Shown in pieces: positions 44,169 through 53,016 of a stretch of 64,000 nucleotides of DNA (positions are counted from its first letter, which is position 1; each line of letters opens with the position of its first letter). A model generated the notes under the pieces. That model did no database searches and was not told where the DNA came from. It saw only the letters and a list, made by a program, of their open reading frames with translations. This stretch comes from an uncultured Ruminococcus sp. Lineage in GTDB: Bacteria; Bacillota; Clostridia; Oscillospirales; Acutalibacteraceae. The stretch spans positions 186,001-250,000 of the forward strand of contig CAJUGO010000002.1 in NCBI GenBank assembly GCA_910585865.1, written 5' to 3'. The position numbers were made by a program, and so were the translations under genes.

Positions 44169-45248
44169 TTACTTATTATCTTTCATAAGCTTAATAAAAC
44201 GGTCAAATAAAAATGCTGTATCGTGCGGGCCTCCGCATGCCTCCGGATGAAACTGTACCGAAAAAGCAGGCATATCTGTATAGCTTACGCCCTCACAGGT
44301 ATTATCGTTGCCGTTAACAAAACTTACCCTGCCGTTTTCAGGCATTGAATCATTAACAACAGCATAACCGTGGTTTTGCGATGTAATATAAACTCTGCCT
44401 GTTTCAAGCTCTCTGGCAGGTTGATTAGCGCCTCTGTGTCCGTATTTTAGTTTTTCTGTTTCAGCGCCCTGAGACAAAGCAAGAAGCTGATGTCCCAAAC
44501 ATATGCCAAAGGTCGGTATCTTATATTTGCAGAGTTTTTTCAGTTCACTGATAATCTCTGTATTTGCAGAAGGATCTCCCGGTCCGTTTGAAAGCATGAT
44601 GCCGTCGGGATTCATAGCAACAATTTCATCAGCTGTCGTGCCGGCAGGAACAATTGTAAGATTGCATCCTCTTTTTACAAGCTCTCTGCCAATATTATGT
44701 TTTGCACCAAAATCCATTAAAACAACATTTAAATCACCATTGTCAGCCTTAAAATGCTTACTCTCATTTATTGTTGTACTTTCAACCGCATCGGTTATTA
44801 CATAATTTTTAATCTCTGCAAGTTCAGTCTCGCTAACTTCGGGTGAATATGAAATTTTACAGTTAAGGACACCGTACTCACGCACGATTCTTGTCAGTGC
44901 ACGGGTGTCTATACCATAGATACCCGGTATCCCCGAGTCTTTTAAAAAGGTGTCAAGATCACCCTCGCAACGAAAGTTCGAAGGAACTTGGCACCATTCT
45001 CTAACAATATAACCTTTAAGTGACGGAGAGTCACTTTCAAAATCGGCAGGAATAACACCATAATTGCCGATTAAAGGGAAAGTCTGTATAACCACCTGAC
45101 CAAAATAGCTGGGGTCGGTGAGTGTTTCGAGATAACCTGTCATTGCAGTAGTAAAAACAAGTTCCCCTGTTATTTCTTTTTCAGCACCAAAAGCTTTGCC
45201 TTCAAACACTGTGCCGTTTTCAAGAATTAAGTATGCCGCGCGGCTCAT
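44169..45248 (-). CDS. carA: Carbamoyl-phosphate synthase small subunit
   Basis: The protein has 359 residues. The N-terminal domain starts AAYLILENGTVFEGKAFG, and the glutaminase has GICLGHQLLALSQGA (nucleophile Cys) and FHPEACGGPHDT (His, Glu). It hands ammonia from glutamine to CarB. carB begins 51 bases downstream. The region upstream (45249-45441) shows no clear promoter or attenuator such as a PyrR-type element. The ANTAR regulator gene lies just upstream on the same strand. Confidence 0.96.
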   Translation of the reverse strand: MSRAAYLILENGTVFEGKAFGAEKEITGELVFTTAMTGYLETLTDPSYFGQVVIQTFPLIGNYGVIPADFESDSPSLKGYIVREWCQVPSNFRCEGDLDTFLKDSGIPGIYGIDTRALTRIVREYGVLNCKISYSPEVSETELAEIKNYVITDAVESTTINESKHFKADNGDLNVVLMDFGAKHNIGRELVKRGCNLTIVPAGTTADEIVAMNPDGIMLSNGPGDPSANTEIISELKKLCKYKIPTFGICLGHQLLALSQGAETEKLKYGHRGANQPARELETGRVYITSQNHGYAVVNDSMPENGRVSFVNGNDNTCEGVSYTDMPAFSVQFHPEACGGPHDTAFLFDRFIKLMKDNK

Positions 45249-45441
45249 AAAAACACATTCCTTTCAGAATTAGTAACTGATATTTTATAAAAATTTGAAG
45301 TGCAATTAAGGCTCTGAGTTATAATTAATTTTGCAAATAGAATTCGCAAATAGAACAAATCCTATTATTTTTGCATCAAACTAAAGAAACCCTAATATGC
45401 GAAAATTCAAATTAGCAATTACAGAACAACTTTTCTATGTA

Positions 45442-46017
45442 CTAGTTTTCATAGGTTTTAATAACCTGTTTTGCAATTTGCAGTCTGCTTGTCCTTAAAT
45501 CCATGGCCTGTTTCTCAAGATATCTGTGCGCCTGTTCCTCTGACATATTCAGACATGAAATAAGCAAGAACTTTGCTCTGTTTATTACCTTCATATCCTC
45601 AACCATATGCTTCAGCTTTTTATTCTCCTCAACGACCCGGAGCATGCGCATCCTGAAACATTCCGTAAATTGCAGATAGTGGTGAAAAAGATGTTTTTTT
45701 ATAGGCTTTGCAATTACAAGAACTCCGTGCTTTGTAAGAGCGTCATTGACAAAATCCGCATTTTTTTGCGGAACAATTATAACAACACTGGATCTTGTTG
45801 TCTTAGCAAAATGCTTTGATAATTCAATTCCGTTTTCCTCTGCAAGCGGAGCATTAATACATATTAAGTCAAATTCATTTTCCGCCGCAATTCTGCGAGA
45901 TTCCTCGGCATTATCTGAAACACAAACCTGCGAGTAACCTTCACTTTCCAGTAATTCTGACAAAGACGCAGCATTCTGCTCAGAACATGAAACCAACAAA
46001 GCTTTCTTCAAGAACAT
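45442..46017 (-). CDS. ANTAR-domain RNA-binding regulator with a pseudo-receiver
   Basis: About 191 residues. Residues 1-120 fold like a response-regulator receiver, but where the phosphorylated Asp is expected (end of strand 3, DLICINAPL) there is Asn, so it is probably not phosphorylated in the usual way. A short coiled linker (VVEENKKLKHMVEDMKVINRAK) leads to the C-terminal ANTAR domain (LLISCLNMSEEQAHRYLEKQAMDLRTSR). ANTAR proteins bind paired hairpins in nascent RNA and prevent termination; in Clostridia they are often tied to glutamine and nitrogen genes. Start: ATG at 46017 with GGTGGTG; GTG codons just upstream are alternatives. Confidence 0.88.
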   Translation of the reverse strand: MFLKKALLVSCSEQNAASLSELLESEGYSQVCVSDNAEESRRIAAENEFDLICINAPLAEENGIELSKHFAKTTRSSVVIIVPQKNADFVNDALTKHGVLVIAKPIKKHLFHHYLQFTECFRMRMLRVVEENKKLKHMVEDMKVINRAKFLLISCLNMSEEQAHRYLEKQAMDLRTSRLQIAKQVIKTYEN

Positions 46018-46165
46018 CACCACCGCTATATTGTTTCATTCATCATATTATTGTACAAGATGAATGCCCATTCTATTTTACATAAAGGAATTATGGAAAG
46101 ATTTTTTGAGAATTTGTCGAATAACAAATCAGACTGCAATTTATATTTTCTGGTTGCAACCAAAT

Positions 46166-46495
46166 TTACTGTTCAGGTACTACAGCAAAAAACACTAAAT
46201 CTGAATCACTGTCATTAATGAGACTGTGTGTATGCCCCTTTGGGCAGTAGTGACAAATTCCCGCGCAAACTTTTTCATACTCCCCATCATAAATCACCTT
46301 GCCCTCTCCTGCAAGAATATAAATTATTTCACTGTTTGTTTCATGTGTATGAAGACCGATGGTCGCACCACTCTTAAGTAGTCCGTGTAAAATTCTGTTT
46401 TTACCGTCAAAATACATTTTTGCAGCAATTGATTTTTCGCCGCCTTTAAAATTTTGTATTATTTCTGCTTTTTGATTTTTAAAATCAACAATCAT
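46166..46495 (-). CDS. Cupin-domain protein
   Basis: A 109-residue single-domain cupin. Motif 1 is seen as GLHTHETNSEIIYILAGEG (His, His, Glu) and motif 2 as CPKGHTHSLIND (His). These could hold a metal. The ATG at 46495 has AAGGAG and lies 10 bases after the GNAT gene stop, so the two are probably co-transcribed. The ligand or reaction is unknown; small cupins of this kind are often sugar or metabolite binders. Confidence 0.85.
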   Translation of the reverse strand: MIVDFKNQKAEIIQNFKGGEKSIAAKMYFDGKNRILHGLLKSGATIGLHTHETNSEIIYILAGEGKVIYDGEYEKVCAGICHYCPKGHTHSLINDSDSDLVFFAVVPEQ

Positions 46496-46505
46496 TTTTT
46501 TCTCC

Positions 46506-46997
46506 TTATAATTTATAGTAATACGGACAGATATCCTCATAGCGCCCGTCCTTCATAAGAAATCCCCCGGGAATAACTCCAAGCTGAATAAATCCAAGTT
46601 TCTCATACAATTTTCTTGCGGCTGCGTTTGTCTTTACAACTGCATTAAACTGCAATATTTTAAAACCATTGACCTTTGCTCGGCTCAGACAATCGTTTAC
46701 CAGACTTTCGCCCACTCCGCATCCTCTGGATTCAAAGGCAACTGCATAACTTGCGTTGCAGATATGACCGCACCTGCCGACATTATTTGGATGAAGAATA
46801 TAAAGTCCGCATATTTTACCGTTATCAGTATTCTCTGCAACAGCACAACAGGTTTGACTTTCAAAAAATTCTTTTCCCTTTGATTCATCAAGTAAATTTA
46901 TCTGTGGAAATGCAGTGCCGCTTTCAACAACTTCATTCCATATTGCTATCATTTTGTTTAAATCCTCAGTTTTGTACTCCCGTACAATAATATCCAT
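46506..46997 (-). CDS. GNAT family N-acetyltransferase
   Basis: A 163-residue protein with the GNAT fold: an N-terminal strand and helix (IIVREYKTEDLNKMIAIWNEV), the acetyl-CoA motif in ASYAVAFESRGCGVGESLV (Q/RxxGxG/A type), and a late NAAARKLYEKLGF. The target is unknown. It has its own promoter and is followed by a cupin gene. Start: ATG with AGGTGAAAT. Confidence 0.88.
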   Translation of the reverse strand: MDIIVREYKTEDLNKMIAIWNEVVESGTAFPQINLLDESKGKEFFESQTCCAVAENTDNGKICGLYILHPNNVGRCGHICNASYAVAFESRGCGVGESLVNDCLSRAKVNGFKILQFNAVVKTNAAARKLYEKLGFIQLGVIPGGFLMKDGRYEDICPYYYKL

Positions 46998-47016
46998 AAT
47001 ATTTCACCTGTATTTT

Positions 47017-47045
47017 ATTTTACCACAAGCATTAGCAATAATCAA
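47017..47045 (-). promoter_or_regulatory. Candidate promoter of GNAT-cupin
   Basis: TTGATT and TAAAAT with a 17-base spacer on the minus strand, about 20 bases before the ATG. Confidence 0.55.
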
Positions 47046-47120
47046 ATATATTAAACAGAAGAAAAATTCTTTTTTGGAAACAATTGTCATCTCCTATTTC
47101 GACATTTTTTTATTTTTGTA

Positions 47121-47149
47121 TTGCTTTTTCGCAGACAATGATATATAAT
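47121..47149 (+). promoter_or_regulatory. Sigma-A promoter of metK
   Basis: TTGCTT at 47121-47126 and TATAAT at 47144-47149 with a 17-base spacer; the SAM-I riboswitch begins about 20 bases further. Confidence 0.7.
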
Positions 47150-47171
47150 AATTGTGCAACAGAATAATAAT

Positions 47172-47305
47172 CTTATCAAGAGCGACTGAGGGGACAGGCC
47201 CAATGAAGTCCGGCAACCTGCTTAAGCAAGGTGCTAAATCCTGCGGTTTTTTGCCGAAAGATGAGTAAACACAGCACCTTTCGGATGAAAGGTGCTTATT
47301 TTTTG
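47172..47305 (+). promoter_or_regulatory. SAM-I (S-box) riboswitch with terminator
   Basis: The aptamer (47172-47266) has the S-box consensus: CTTATCAAGAG, ACTGAGGGG, GGCCCAATGAAG, CCGGCAACC, AAGGTGCTAAATCCTGC and GAAAGATGAG. An intrinsic terminator (47273-47296, AGCACCTTTC/GAAAGGTGCT plus TTATTTTTT) lies before metK. High SAM would stop transcription. Confidence 0.95.
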
Positions 47306-47321
47306 GAAGGAGCTTTAATTT

Positions 47322-48503
47322 ATGGCAAGACATTTATTTACGTCGGAATCTGTAACCGAGGGACATCCCGATAAGGTTTGCGACCAAATTTCAGACGCAG
47401 TGCTTGACAGCATTTTAGAACAGGATAAAAACGCTCATGTTGCCTGTGAGGTAACGGCCACAACAGGCGTTGTTCATGTTATGGGCGAAATTTCAACCGA
47501 CTGCTATGTTGACATAGCTGAGATTGCAAGAAAAGTAATTAATGATATAGGGTATGACAATCAGAAATGCGGCTTTAACGGTAACACATGTGCAGTTCTT
47601 ACATCAATTGACGCTCAGTCTCCTGATATCGCAATGGGGGTAAATGAAAGTTACGAACTCAAAGACGGAGAAGACGATGTAAACAACACCATAGGTGCCG
47701 GCGATCAGGGCATGATGTTCGGATATGCCTGCGATGAAACGCCCGAGCTTATGCCCATGCCGATATCACTTGCACACAAGCTTGCAAAACAGCTTACCAA
47801 GGTCAGAAAGGACGGCACTCTGCCGTATCTGCGTCCTGACGGAAAAACTCAGGTAACAGTTGAATATGATGATAATAAAATCACTGGAATCGATACGGTC
47901 GTAGTATCGACCCAGCACGATGAAGATATTACTCTTGAACAAATCAGAAAAGACCTTATCGAATATGTAATAAAGCCTGTTATTCCCGAACATCTGCTAA
48001 ATGACAGCACAAAGATTTTTGTTAATCCAACGGGAAGATTTGTTATCGGCGGTCCTGTGGGTGACTCCGGACTTACAGGCAGAAAGATTATTGTTGATAC
48101 TTATGGCGGATTCTCACGGCATGGCGGCGGTGCATTCAGCGGAAAAGATCCGACAAAGGTTGACCGAAGCGCAGCATACTACAGCCGTTACATTGCAAAA
48201 AACATTGTTGCGGCAGGACTTGCAAAAAAATGTGAAATTCAGCTTGCATACGCAATCGGAGTAGCTAAGCCTGTATCGGTAATGGTTGATACTTTCGGAA
48301 CATCAAAATATACAAACGAACAGCTTGCAAAGGCTGTTGAGAAAGTTTTTGACTGCCGTCCAAATTCAATTATCAGTCAGCTCAAGCTTAAAGAAACAAA
48401 ATACCTGCCTCTGGCGGCTTACGGTCACATGGGTCGTGAAGAACTTGGCGTTGAATGGGAAAAAACAAATAAAACCGAAGACCTAAAAAAGGCTCTTGCA
48501 TAA
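47322..48503 (+). CDS. metK: S-adenosylmethionine synthetase
   Basis: A 393-residue MetK. The start RHLFTSESVTEGHPDKVCDQ, the GAGDQGMMFGYA block and FSGKDPTKVDRSAAYYSRY (phosphate-binding loop) are diagnostic. It makes SAM from methionine and ATP. It is under a SAM-I riboswitch, so the product controls its own synthesis. The ribosome-binding site GAAGGAGC lies just after the terminator, and the gene ends at a strong terminator, so it is a single-gene unit. Confidence 0.98.
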   Translation: MARHLFTSESVTEGHPDKVCDQISDAVLDSILEQDKNAHVACEVTATTGVVHVMGEISTDCYVDIAEIARKVINDIGYDNQKCGFNGNTCAVLTSIDAQSPDIAMGVNESYELKDGEDDVNNTIGAGDQGMMFGYACDETPELMPMPISLAHKLAKQLTKVRKDGTLPYLRPDGKTQVTVEYDDNKITGIDTVVVSTQHDEDITLEQIRKDLIEYVIKPVIPEHLLNDSTKIFVNPTGRFVIGGPVGDSGLTGRKIIVDTYGGFSRHGGGAFSGKDPTKVDRSAAYYSRYIAKNIVAAGLAKKCEIQLAYAIGVAKPVSVMVDTFGTSKYTNEQLAKAVEKVFDCRPNSIISQLKLKETKYLPLAAYGHMGREELGVEWEKTNKTEDLKKALA

Positions 48504-48527
48504 ACAATACATAAGATATATTTTGAT

Positions 48528-48565
48528 AAACAAGACTTGACTTGCTATCAAGTCTTGTTTTATTT
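48528..48565 (+). terminator. Terminator of metK
   Basis: A 13-bp stem AAACAAGACTTGA/TCAAGTCTTGTTT is followed by TATTTC. Confidence 0.85.
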
Positions 48566-48616
48566 CAAAATAACAAAAATTCTCACATAACGTAGCACAA
48601 TTAATAATAATTAATA

Positions 48617-48645
48617 TTGACTTAATTAAAAATAAATTTTATACT
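48617..48645 (+). promoter_or_regulatory. Sigma-A promoter of the dockerin amylase
   Basis: TTGACT at 48617-48622 and TATACT at 48640-48645 with a 17-base spacer. The predicted transcript starts only about 17 bases before the ATG. Confidence 0.75.
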
Positions 48646-48668
48646 AAATGACGAAAGGAGAAATTAAC

Positions 48669-50951
48669 ATGAAAAACTTATTTAGAAAACCTTTATCAAT
48701 TGTTTTGGCTGTTTTAATGGCGGTTTCCGGTTTAGCATTTTCCGTTAATGCCGTTGAAAACAAAACAACTGAATCAGAGGCAAAAAATCCCTACGGACTG
48801 ACCGAAAGCATAAAGGACGGAGTAATACTTCATGCATGGTGCTGGTCCTTTGACACAATCAGAGAAAATCTTCCTAAAATCGCCGAAGCCGGATACACAT
48901 CTGTGCAGACCTCCCCTATCAACCAATGTGTAGTCGGTGATAACGGCGGAATGCAGCTTATGGGAAACGGTAAATGGTATTATCACTATCAGCCTATTAT
49001 GTATACTATAGGTAATTATCAACTCGGCACGCTTGACGATTTCAAGGCATTGTGCAGCGAGGCTGAAAAATACGGAATACATATTATTGTTGACGTTGTT
49101 GCAAACCATTGCTCAAGTGATTATAATGCAATATCATCCGAAATTAAAAATATTCCCGGAGGAGCTTTTCACGAAGGGTTCGGCATAGGTGATTACAACA
49201 ATCGCTACCAGTGTACACAGGGTCAGCTTTTAAGCTTGTGTGATTTAAACACTCAAAACCCAAATGTTCAGCAAATGATTCTTAACTATCTTAAAAGCTG
49301 CGTTGCTGCAGGTGCAAGCGGATTCAGATATGATGCTGCAAAACACATAGAACTTCCCGATGATGAACCGGATAACGGCAGAGATTTCGCAAGCGAATTC
49401 TGGCCGGTTATTCTCAACAATGGTTCAGAATTCCAGTATGGCGAAATTCTGCAGGACGATGGAAGCCGTACCGAAGCATACTCACAATATATGAGCGTTA
49501 CAGCATCAGATTACGGCATCGAAATAAGAAAAGCCGTTAAAAATGGAAATTTTAACGCACAAAATTTAAAAAACTATTGTTCTGACGGTGCTGAAATCAA
49601 CAAGCTTGTAACATGGGTTGAATCACATGATAACTACACCGGTGACGGAACATGGTCACAGCTTGACAACCAGGATATCAGACAGGCTTGGGCAGTTCTT
49701 GCGGCAAGAGGCGAAACAACACCGCTGTTCTTTAACAGACCTGACGGAAGCAGTAAAACTGACCAGTGGGGCAAAAACCAAATTGGCATAGCAGGTGACG
49801 ATAACTATTGTCATCCTGAAGTAATTGCAGTAAACCAATTTAAAAACGCAATGGTCGGCTTGCCTGAGAAAATGTCCAACCCAACTGACAGCAACAGTCT
49901 GCTTATGATTGAAAGAGGAAGTGCAGGTGCAGTTATTATCAATGTTTCTGACACTGATGCAGTACTCAATTGTTCCACAGATGTTGCAGACGGTACGTAT
50001 TTTGATCAGGCTGCAGGAAGTAAATTTACTGTTACCGGCGGAAAACTCAGCGGTACGGTAAAAGCAGGTGCAGTAGCAGTTGTTTATAACAGCGAACTCG
50101 TAAAGCAGCCAACTGTTTCTATTTCACAGGACGGCGGAGAATTCAGAGGAACACTGACACTTACTTTAACTTCTCGCAACACAACTGAAGCAACATACAA
50201 AATAGGCAGCGGTTCACCAATAAAGTATGAATCAGGCGACACTATTACAATCGGCAGTGATATGGCAGATAATACATCTGTAGATATTACTCTTTACGGC
50301 AAAAATGATGAAGGTGAAACTTCCAGAACATATACATTCACAAAGATTGCAGCGCCTTATTTAAGCGGTGAAACAGTTGTATATTTTGACAACAGTGAAT
50401 ATAACTGGGAAAAAGTTAATTTGTACGCATATTATTACGACAACAATAATCAAGTTGTTACAAACAATGACTGGCCGGGAATAGCAATGACCGATTTGGG
50501 CGGCGGAATGTACGGATATGTTCTTGATGAAAACTGGAATTATTCAAAAGTCCATGTTATTTTTAACAACGGAAACGGAACACAGTATCCTTCCGGTGAA
50601 GGATATGAAATAAAAAAAGGCGAAAGCAAAATTTTTAACGGAAACGGGCTTGAAGATTACACTGTAACACCGCCGGTTACTCAGCCAAGTACCACTGTTC
50701 CTCCTGTTACTGAGCCGGACACCACAATTTCTCAGCGAAAACTTGGTGATGTGAATAATGACGGCAGAGTAAATATCCTTGACGCAACTATAATTCAAAA
50801 ATTTATATGTGAAATCACAGACGAAAACGGAAACCTGCTGATTGACGAAAACAATCCTGAGGAAGTCAGAATTGCTGATGTAAATGGCAACGGCAGAATT
50901 GAAATACGTGATGCTACTGAAATTCAAAAAATAGCAGCAGAATTAATATAA
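48669..50951 (+). CDS. Secreted GH13 alpha-amylase with starch-binding modules and dockerin
   Basis: About 760 residues. A signal peptide (KPLSIVLAVLMAVSGLAFSVNA) is followed by a GH13 barrel (about residues 50-430): nucleophile Asp222 in GFRYDAAKH, acid Glu259 in YGEILQ and Asp321 in ESHDNYT, with VDVVANHCS as region I. After it come a small beta domain, a CBM26-like starch-binding module (about 565-675, YNWEKVNLYAYYYD, then NDWPG), a Thr/Pro linker, and a C-terminal dockerin (GDVNNDGRVNILDATIIQKF and DVNGNGRIEIRDATEIQK). The dockerin repeats are separated by an unusually long insert. The design matches Ruminococcus bromii amylosome enzymes. The ATG at 48669 has AAAGGAGAAAT; a 7-codon upstream in-frame ATG is less likely. 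Confidence 0.93.
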   Translation: MKNLFRKPLSIVLAVLMAVSGLAFSVNAVENKTTESEAKNPYGLTESIKDGVILHAWCWSFDTIRENLPKIAEAGYTSVQTSPINQCVVGDNGGMQLMGNGKWYYHYQPIMYTIGNYQLGTLDDFKALCSEAEKYGIHIIVDVVANHCSSDYNAISSEIKNIPGGAFHEGFGIGDYNNRYQCTQGQLLSLCDLNTQNPNVQQMILNYLKSCVAAGASGFRYDAAKHIELPDDEPDNGRDFASEFWPVILNNGSEFQYGEILQDDGSRTEAYSQYMSVTASDYGIEIRKAVKNGNFNAQNLKNYCSDGAEINKLVTWVESHDNYTGDGTWSQLDNQDIRQAWAVLAARGETTPLFFNRPDGSSKTDQWGKNQIGIAGDDNYCHPEVIAVNQFKNAMVGLPEKMSNPTDSNSLLMIERGSAGAVIINVSDTDAVLNCSTDVADGTYFDQAAGSKFTVTGGKLSGTVKAGAVAVVYNSELVKQPTVSISQDGGEFRGTLTLTLTSRNTTEATYKIGSGSPIKYESGDTITIGSDMADNTSVDITLYGKNDEGETSRTYTFTKIAAPYLSGETVVYFDNSEYNWEKVNLYAYYYDNNNQVVTNNDWPGIAMTDLGGGMYGYVLDENWNYSKVHVIFNNGNGTQYPSGEGYEIKKGESKIFNGNGLEDYTVTPPVTQPSTTVPPVTEPDTTISQRKLGDVNNDGRVNILDATIIQKFICEITDENGNLLIDENNPEEVRIADVNGNGRIEIRDATEIQKIAAELI

Positions 50952-50961
50952 TTAATTAAAG

Positions 50962-51003
50962 AAAATACAGCCTGAAAAATTAATTTCAGGCTGTATTTTT
51001 ACT
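50962..51003. terminator. Terminator between amylase and mazF
   Basis: A 16-bp stem AAAATACAGCCTGAAA/TTTCAGGCTGTATTTT lies between convergent genes and can serve both strands. Confidence 0.9.
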
Positions 51004-51042
51004 TTTCTGCACTATATTCGCAATCCTATATGTAGTACAGAA

Positions 51043-51390
51043 TTATGCATTGAGTCCAAAAGAAATTGAAATTGCATTGTTTATTTCATCCATTGAGCTT
51101 TCATCAATTGCACCCATTTTTTCTTTAAGACGCTTTTTGTCTATTGTTCTGACCTGTTCTAACAGCACAACACTGTCCTTTGCCAGTCCTGAGGTATCTG
51201 CATTAAGCGGTATATGCGTCGGCAAATTTGCTTTTGACTGCTGGCTTGTAATTGCAGCTGCAATAACAGTAGGGCTGAATCTGTTACCCACATTATTCTG
51301 TACTATCAACACAGGCCTCACTCCTCCCTGTTCCGACCCCACAACCGGGCTTAAATCAGCATAAAAAATGTCACCGCGTTTTATATTCAA
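51043..51390 (-). CDS. mazF: MazF/PemK-type endoribonuclease toxin
   Basis: About 115 residues. The family start (IKRGDIFYADLSPVVGSEQGGVRPVL) contains the catalytic Arg, and later NRFSPTVIAAAITSQ and DSVVLLEQVRTIDK complete the PemK fold. MazF cuts mRNA at short sites. The TTG at 51390 is preferred as start because GGAG lies about 10 bases upstream; the GTG at 51399 is too close to it. No antitoxin gene is found upstream, where a lipoprotein gene ends 106 bases away. The B. subtilis relative has its antitoxin directly upstream. Confidence 0.9.
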   Translation of the reverse strand: MNIKRGDIFYADLSPVVGSEQGGVRPVLIVQNNVGNRFSPTVIAAAITSQQSKANLPTHIPLNADTSGLAKDSVVLLEQVRTIDKKRLKEKMGAIDESSMDEINNAISISFGLNA

Positions 51391-51496
51391 GGCTTTCACG
51401 CTCCAAATGATTGTTTACTGATATTTTTGCCTTTCTTAAAGCTTTTATACAGCTATTACATAATATTTTTGGGCGCAAAATTTGTGAATATGAACG

Positions 51497-52045
51497 CTAA
51501 TCCATGTTAATCTTTATGTTCTCAAACTTAATTTCAAACTGCTCTCCGTCAAGCCGTGCACCAAGCAGCTTCCCCTCACTGTCCGCCGTAATATCTGCAT
51601 TTCCAAAACCTGTTTTAAGATCATATGTATTTTGGTTATCTTTTTCAGATTTAAATACAGCTCTGCCGTCAGAAACACCAAAAATAACTGCTCTTAAAAT
51701 ATTCGGAAAACTGTTTTCGGGAATATATGCTTCATCTGCACTGCATATCATATTATCTCTTATTATTTGCATTTGTGAACTTTTATAGTTCAACTCAAGT
51801 CCGCTTAGCGATTCAGGTGAATTAATTGAGATATTTACCATCTTCTGCCTGTTGCAGCTCATGTGCCCTTTAATTTTCATTTCTCTGTACTGTGCAGTAA
51901 AATCCGCTGAAAAATCTGTCATTATATCACTTTTGCCGGTATCGTTACCATGTTTCGAAAAATTATTACCCGAACCGCAGCCTGTTAAAAAAATTACAGG
52001 CAATAAAAAAAAGACACATAATACTTTAAAAATCTTGTTTGCCAT
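51497..52045 (-). CDS. Putative lipoprotein
   Basis: A 182-residue protein with a lipoprotein signal peptide (IFKVLCVFFLLPVIFLTGC, lipobox LTGC, Cys near residue 23), then a hydrophilic spacer and a beta-rich domain (YDLKTGFGNADITADSEGKLLGA). The domain has the feel of the lipoprotein-sorting-factor/YdcC type, but no firm family match can be claimed. In Bacillus a lipoprotein gene (ydcC) lies near alr and the ndoA toxin gene, and here it lies between nnrD and mazF, a similar order. Confidence 0.72.
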   Translation of the reverse strand: MANKIFKVLCVFFLLPVIFLTGCGSGNNFSKHGNDTGKSDIMTDFSADFTAQYREMKIKGHMSCNRQKMVNISINSPESLSGLELNYKSSQMQIIRDNMICSADEAYIPENSFPNILRAVIFGVSDGRAVFKSEKDNQNTYDLKTGFGNADITADSEGKLLGARLDGEQFEIKFENIKINMD

Positions 52046-52128
52046 AAGGCACCCCCTGTTTTTATATATTATATGTCTTTAAAGTTTTCATAATTCCGAT
52101 AAACAAGTTATCAAAAACACCATTTATA

Positions 52129-53016
52129 TTAAACTATACACTTTTTATAGGCAAGATGAATGCAATCAATTATATCTGTGGGCAGCATTGAAATTTTACC
52201 AAACTTATCACTTGCTATATCCCCTGACAGTCCATGCAGATATACCGCCGCCGCTGCTGCATCTGAGGCATATGCTCCCTGCGCAAGAATTGACGCTGTC
52301 ATTCCTGCAAGTACATCGCCGCTACCGCCTGTTGCCATTCCGGAATTACCCGTAGTGTTAAGAAATGTTTTGCCATTTGGCAAAGCAACAACAGTGCCTG
52401 CCCCTTTCAGAACGGTTATCGTGTCATATTTCCGGGCAAAATCACTTGCTACACGTTCCCGCTCGGAATTAATAAGCTGAACAATAAGCCCCGTAAGCCT
52501 CGCCATTTCTCCCGGATGAGGAGTTATAATAATCGGAGCTTTTTTCTTTAAAAGAATATCAGGATATTTTGCAATACAATTAAGTGCATCGGCATCCAGT
52601 ACCATTGGCTTTGAACAATTTTCTATTAAAGAAAAGACGATTTTTTCTGTATCTTCGCACACTCCCAATCCGCATCCTATCAGAACAGCAGAAGAGCTCT
52701 CCGCCTCGCTTATAAGAAAAGGAATATTACGTTTACTTATTCTTCCGTCTCCTGTTTCCTCCAACGGAAAATATACACTTTCAAGAATACACTGAGCTGA
52801 AATTGGATAAATGCTTCTAGGCAGTGCACACTTAAGCAATCCAATGCCGCATTTCAGCGCGGCCTTACCTGCCATGATTGATGCACCTGCCATTCCATAG
52901 CTGCCGCATATACTTAAAAGAGAGCCAAGAGTACCTTTGTTAGCATCATCAGGACGTTTAAAAACTGCCTTTTTTACAATATTTCTATCTGTTCTTTCCA
53001 TTACATCAACCGACAT
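52129..53016 (-). CDS. nnrD: ADP-dependent NAD(P)H-hydrate dehydratase
   Basis: A 295-residue protein of the YjeF C-terminal type. Key regions are GSYGMAGASIMAGKAALKCGIGLL, the IITPHPGEMARLTG block, and the GNSGMATGGSGDVLAGMTA motif (ATP/ADP and hydrate binding, catalytic Asp in GSGD). It repairs hydrated NADH and NADPH. The N-terminal epimerase domain (NnrE) fused in many bacteria is absent. It overlaps the preceding membrane-protein gene by about 11 bases. Start: ATG at 53016, with no strong Shine-Dalgarno, so coupling is likely. Confidence 0.93.
   Translation of the reverse strand: MSVDVMERTDRNIVKKAVFKRPDDANKGTLGSLLSICGSYGMAGASIMAGKAALKCGIGLLKCALPRSIYPISAQCILESVYFPLEETGDGRISKRNIPFLISEAESSSAVLIGCGLGVCEDTEKIVFSLIENCSKPMVLDADALNCIAKYPDILLKKKAPIIITPHPGEMARLTGLIVQLINSERERVASDFARKYDTITVLKGAGTVVALPNGKTFLNTTGNSGMATGGSGDVLAGMTASILAQGAYASDAAAAAVYLHGLSGDIASDKFGKISMLPTDIIDCIHLAYKKCIV

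Noticed and set aside
45249..45441. PyrR-type attenuator before carA
   Set aside because: No terminator-antiterminator pair or PyrR-binding-like hairpin is visible in this stretch.
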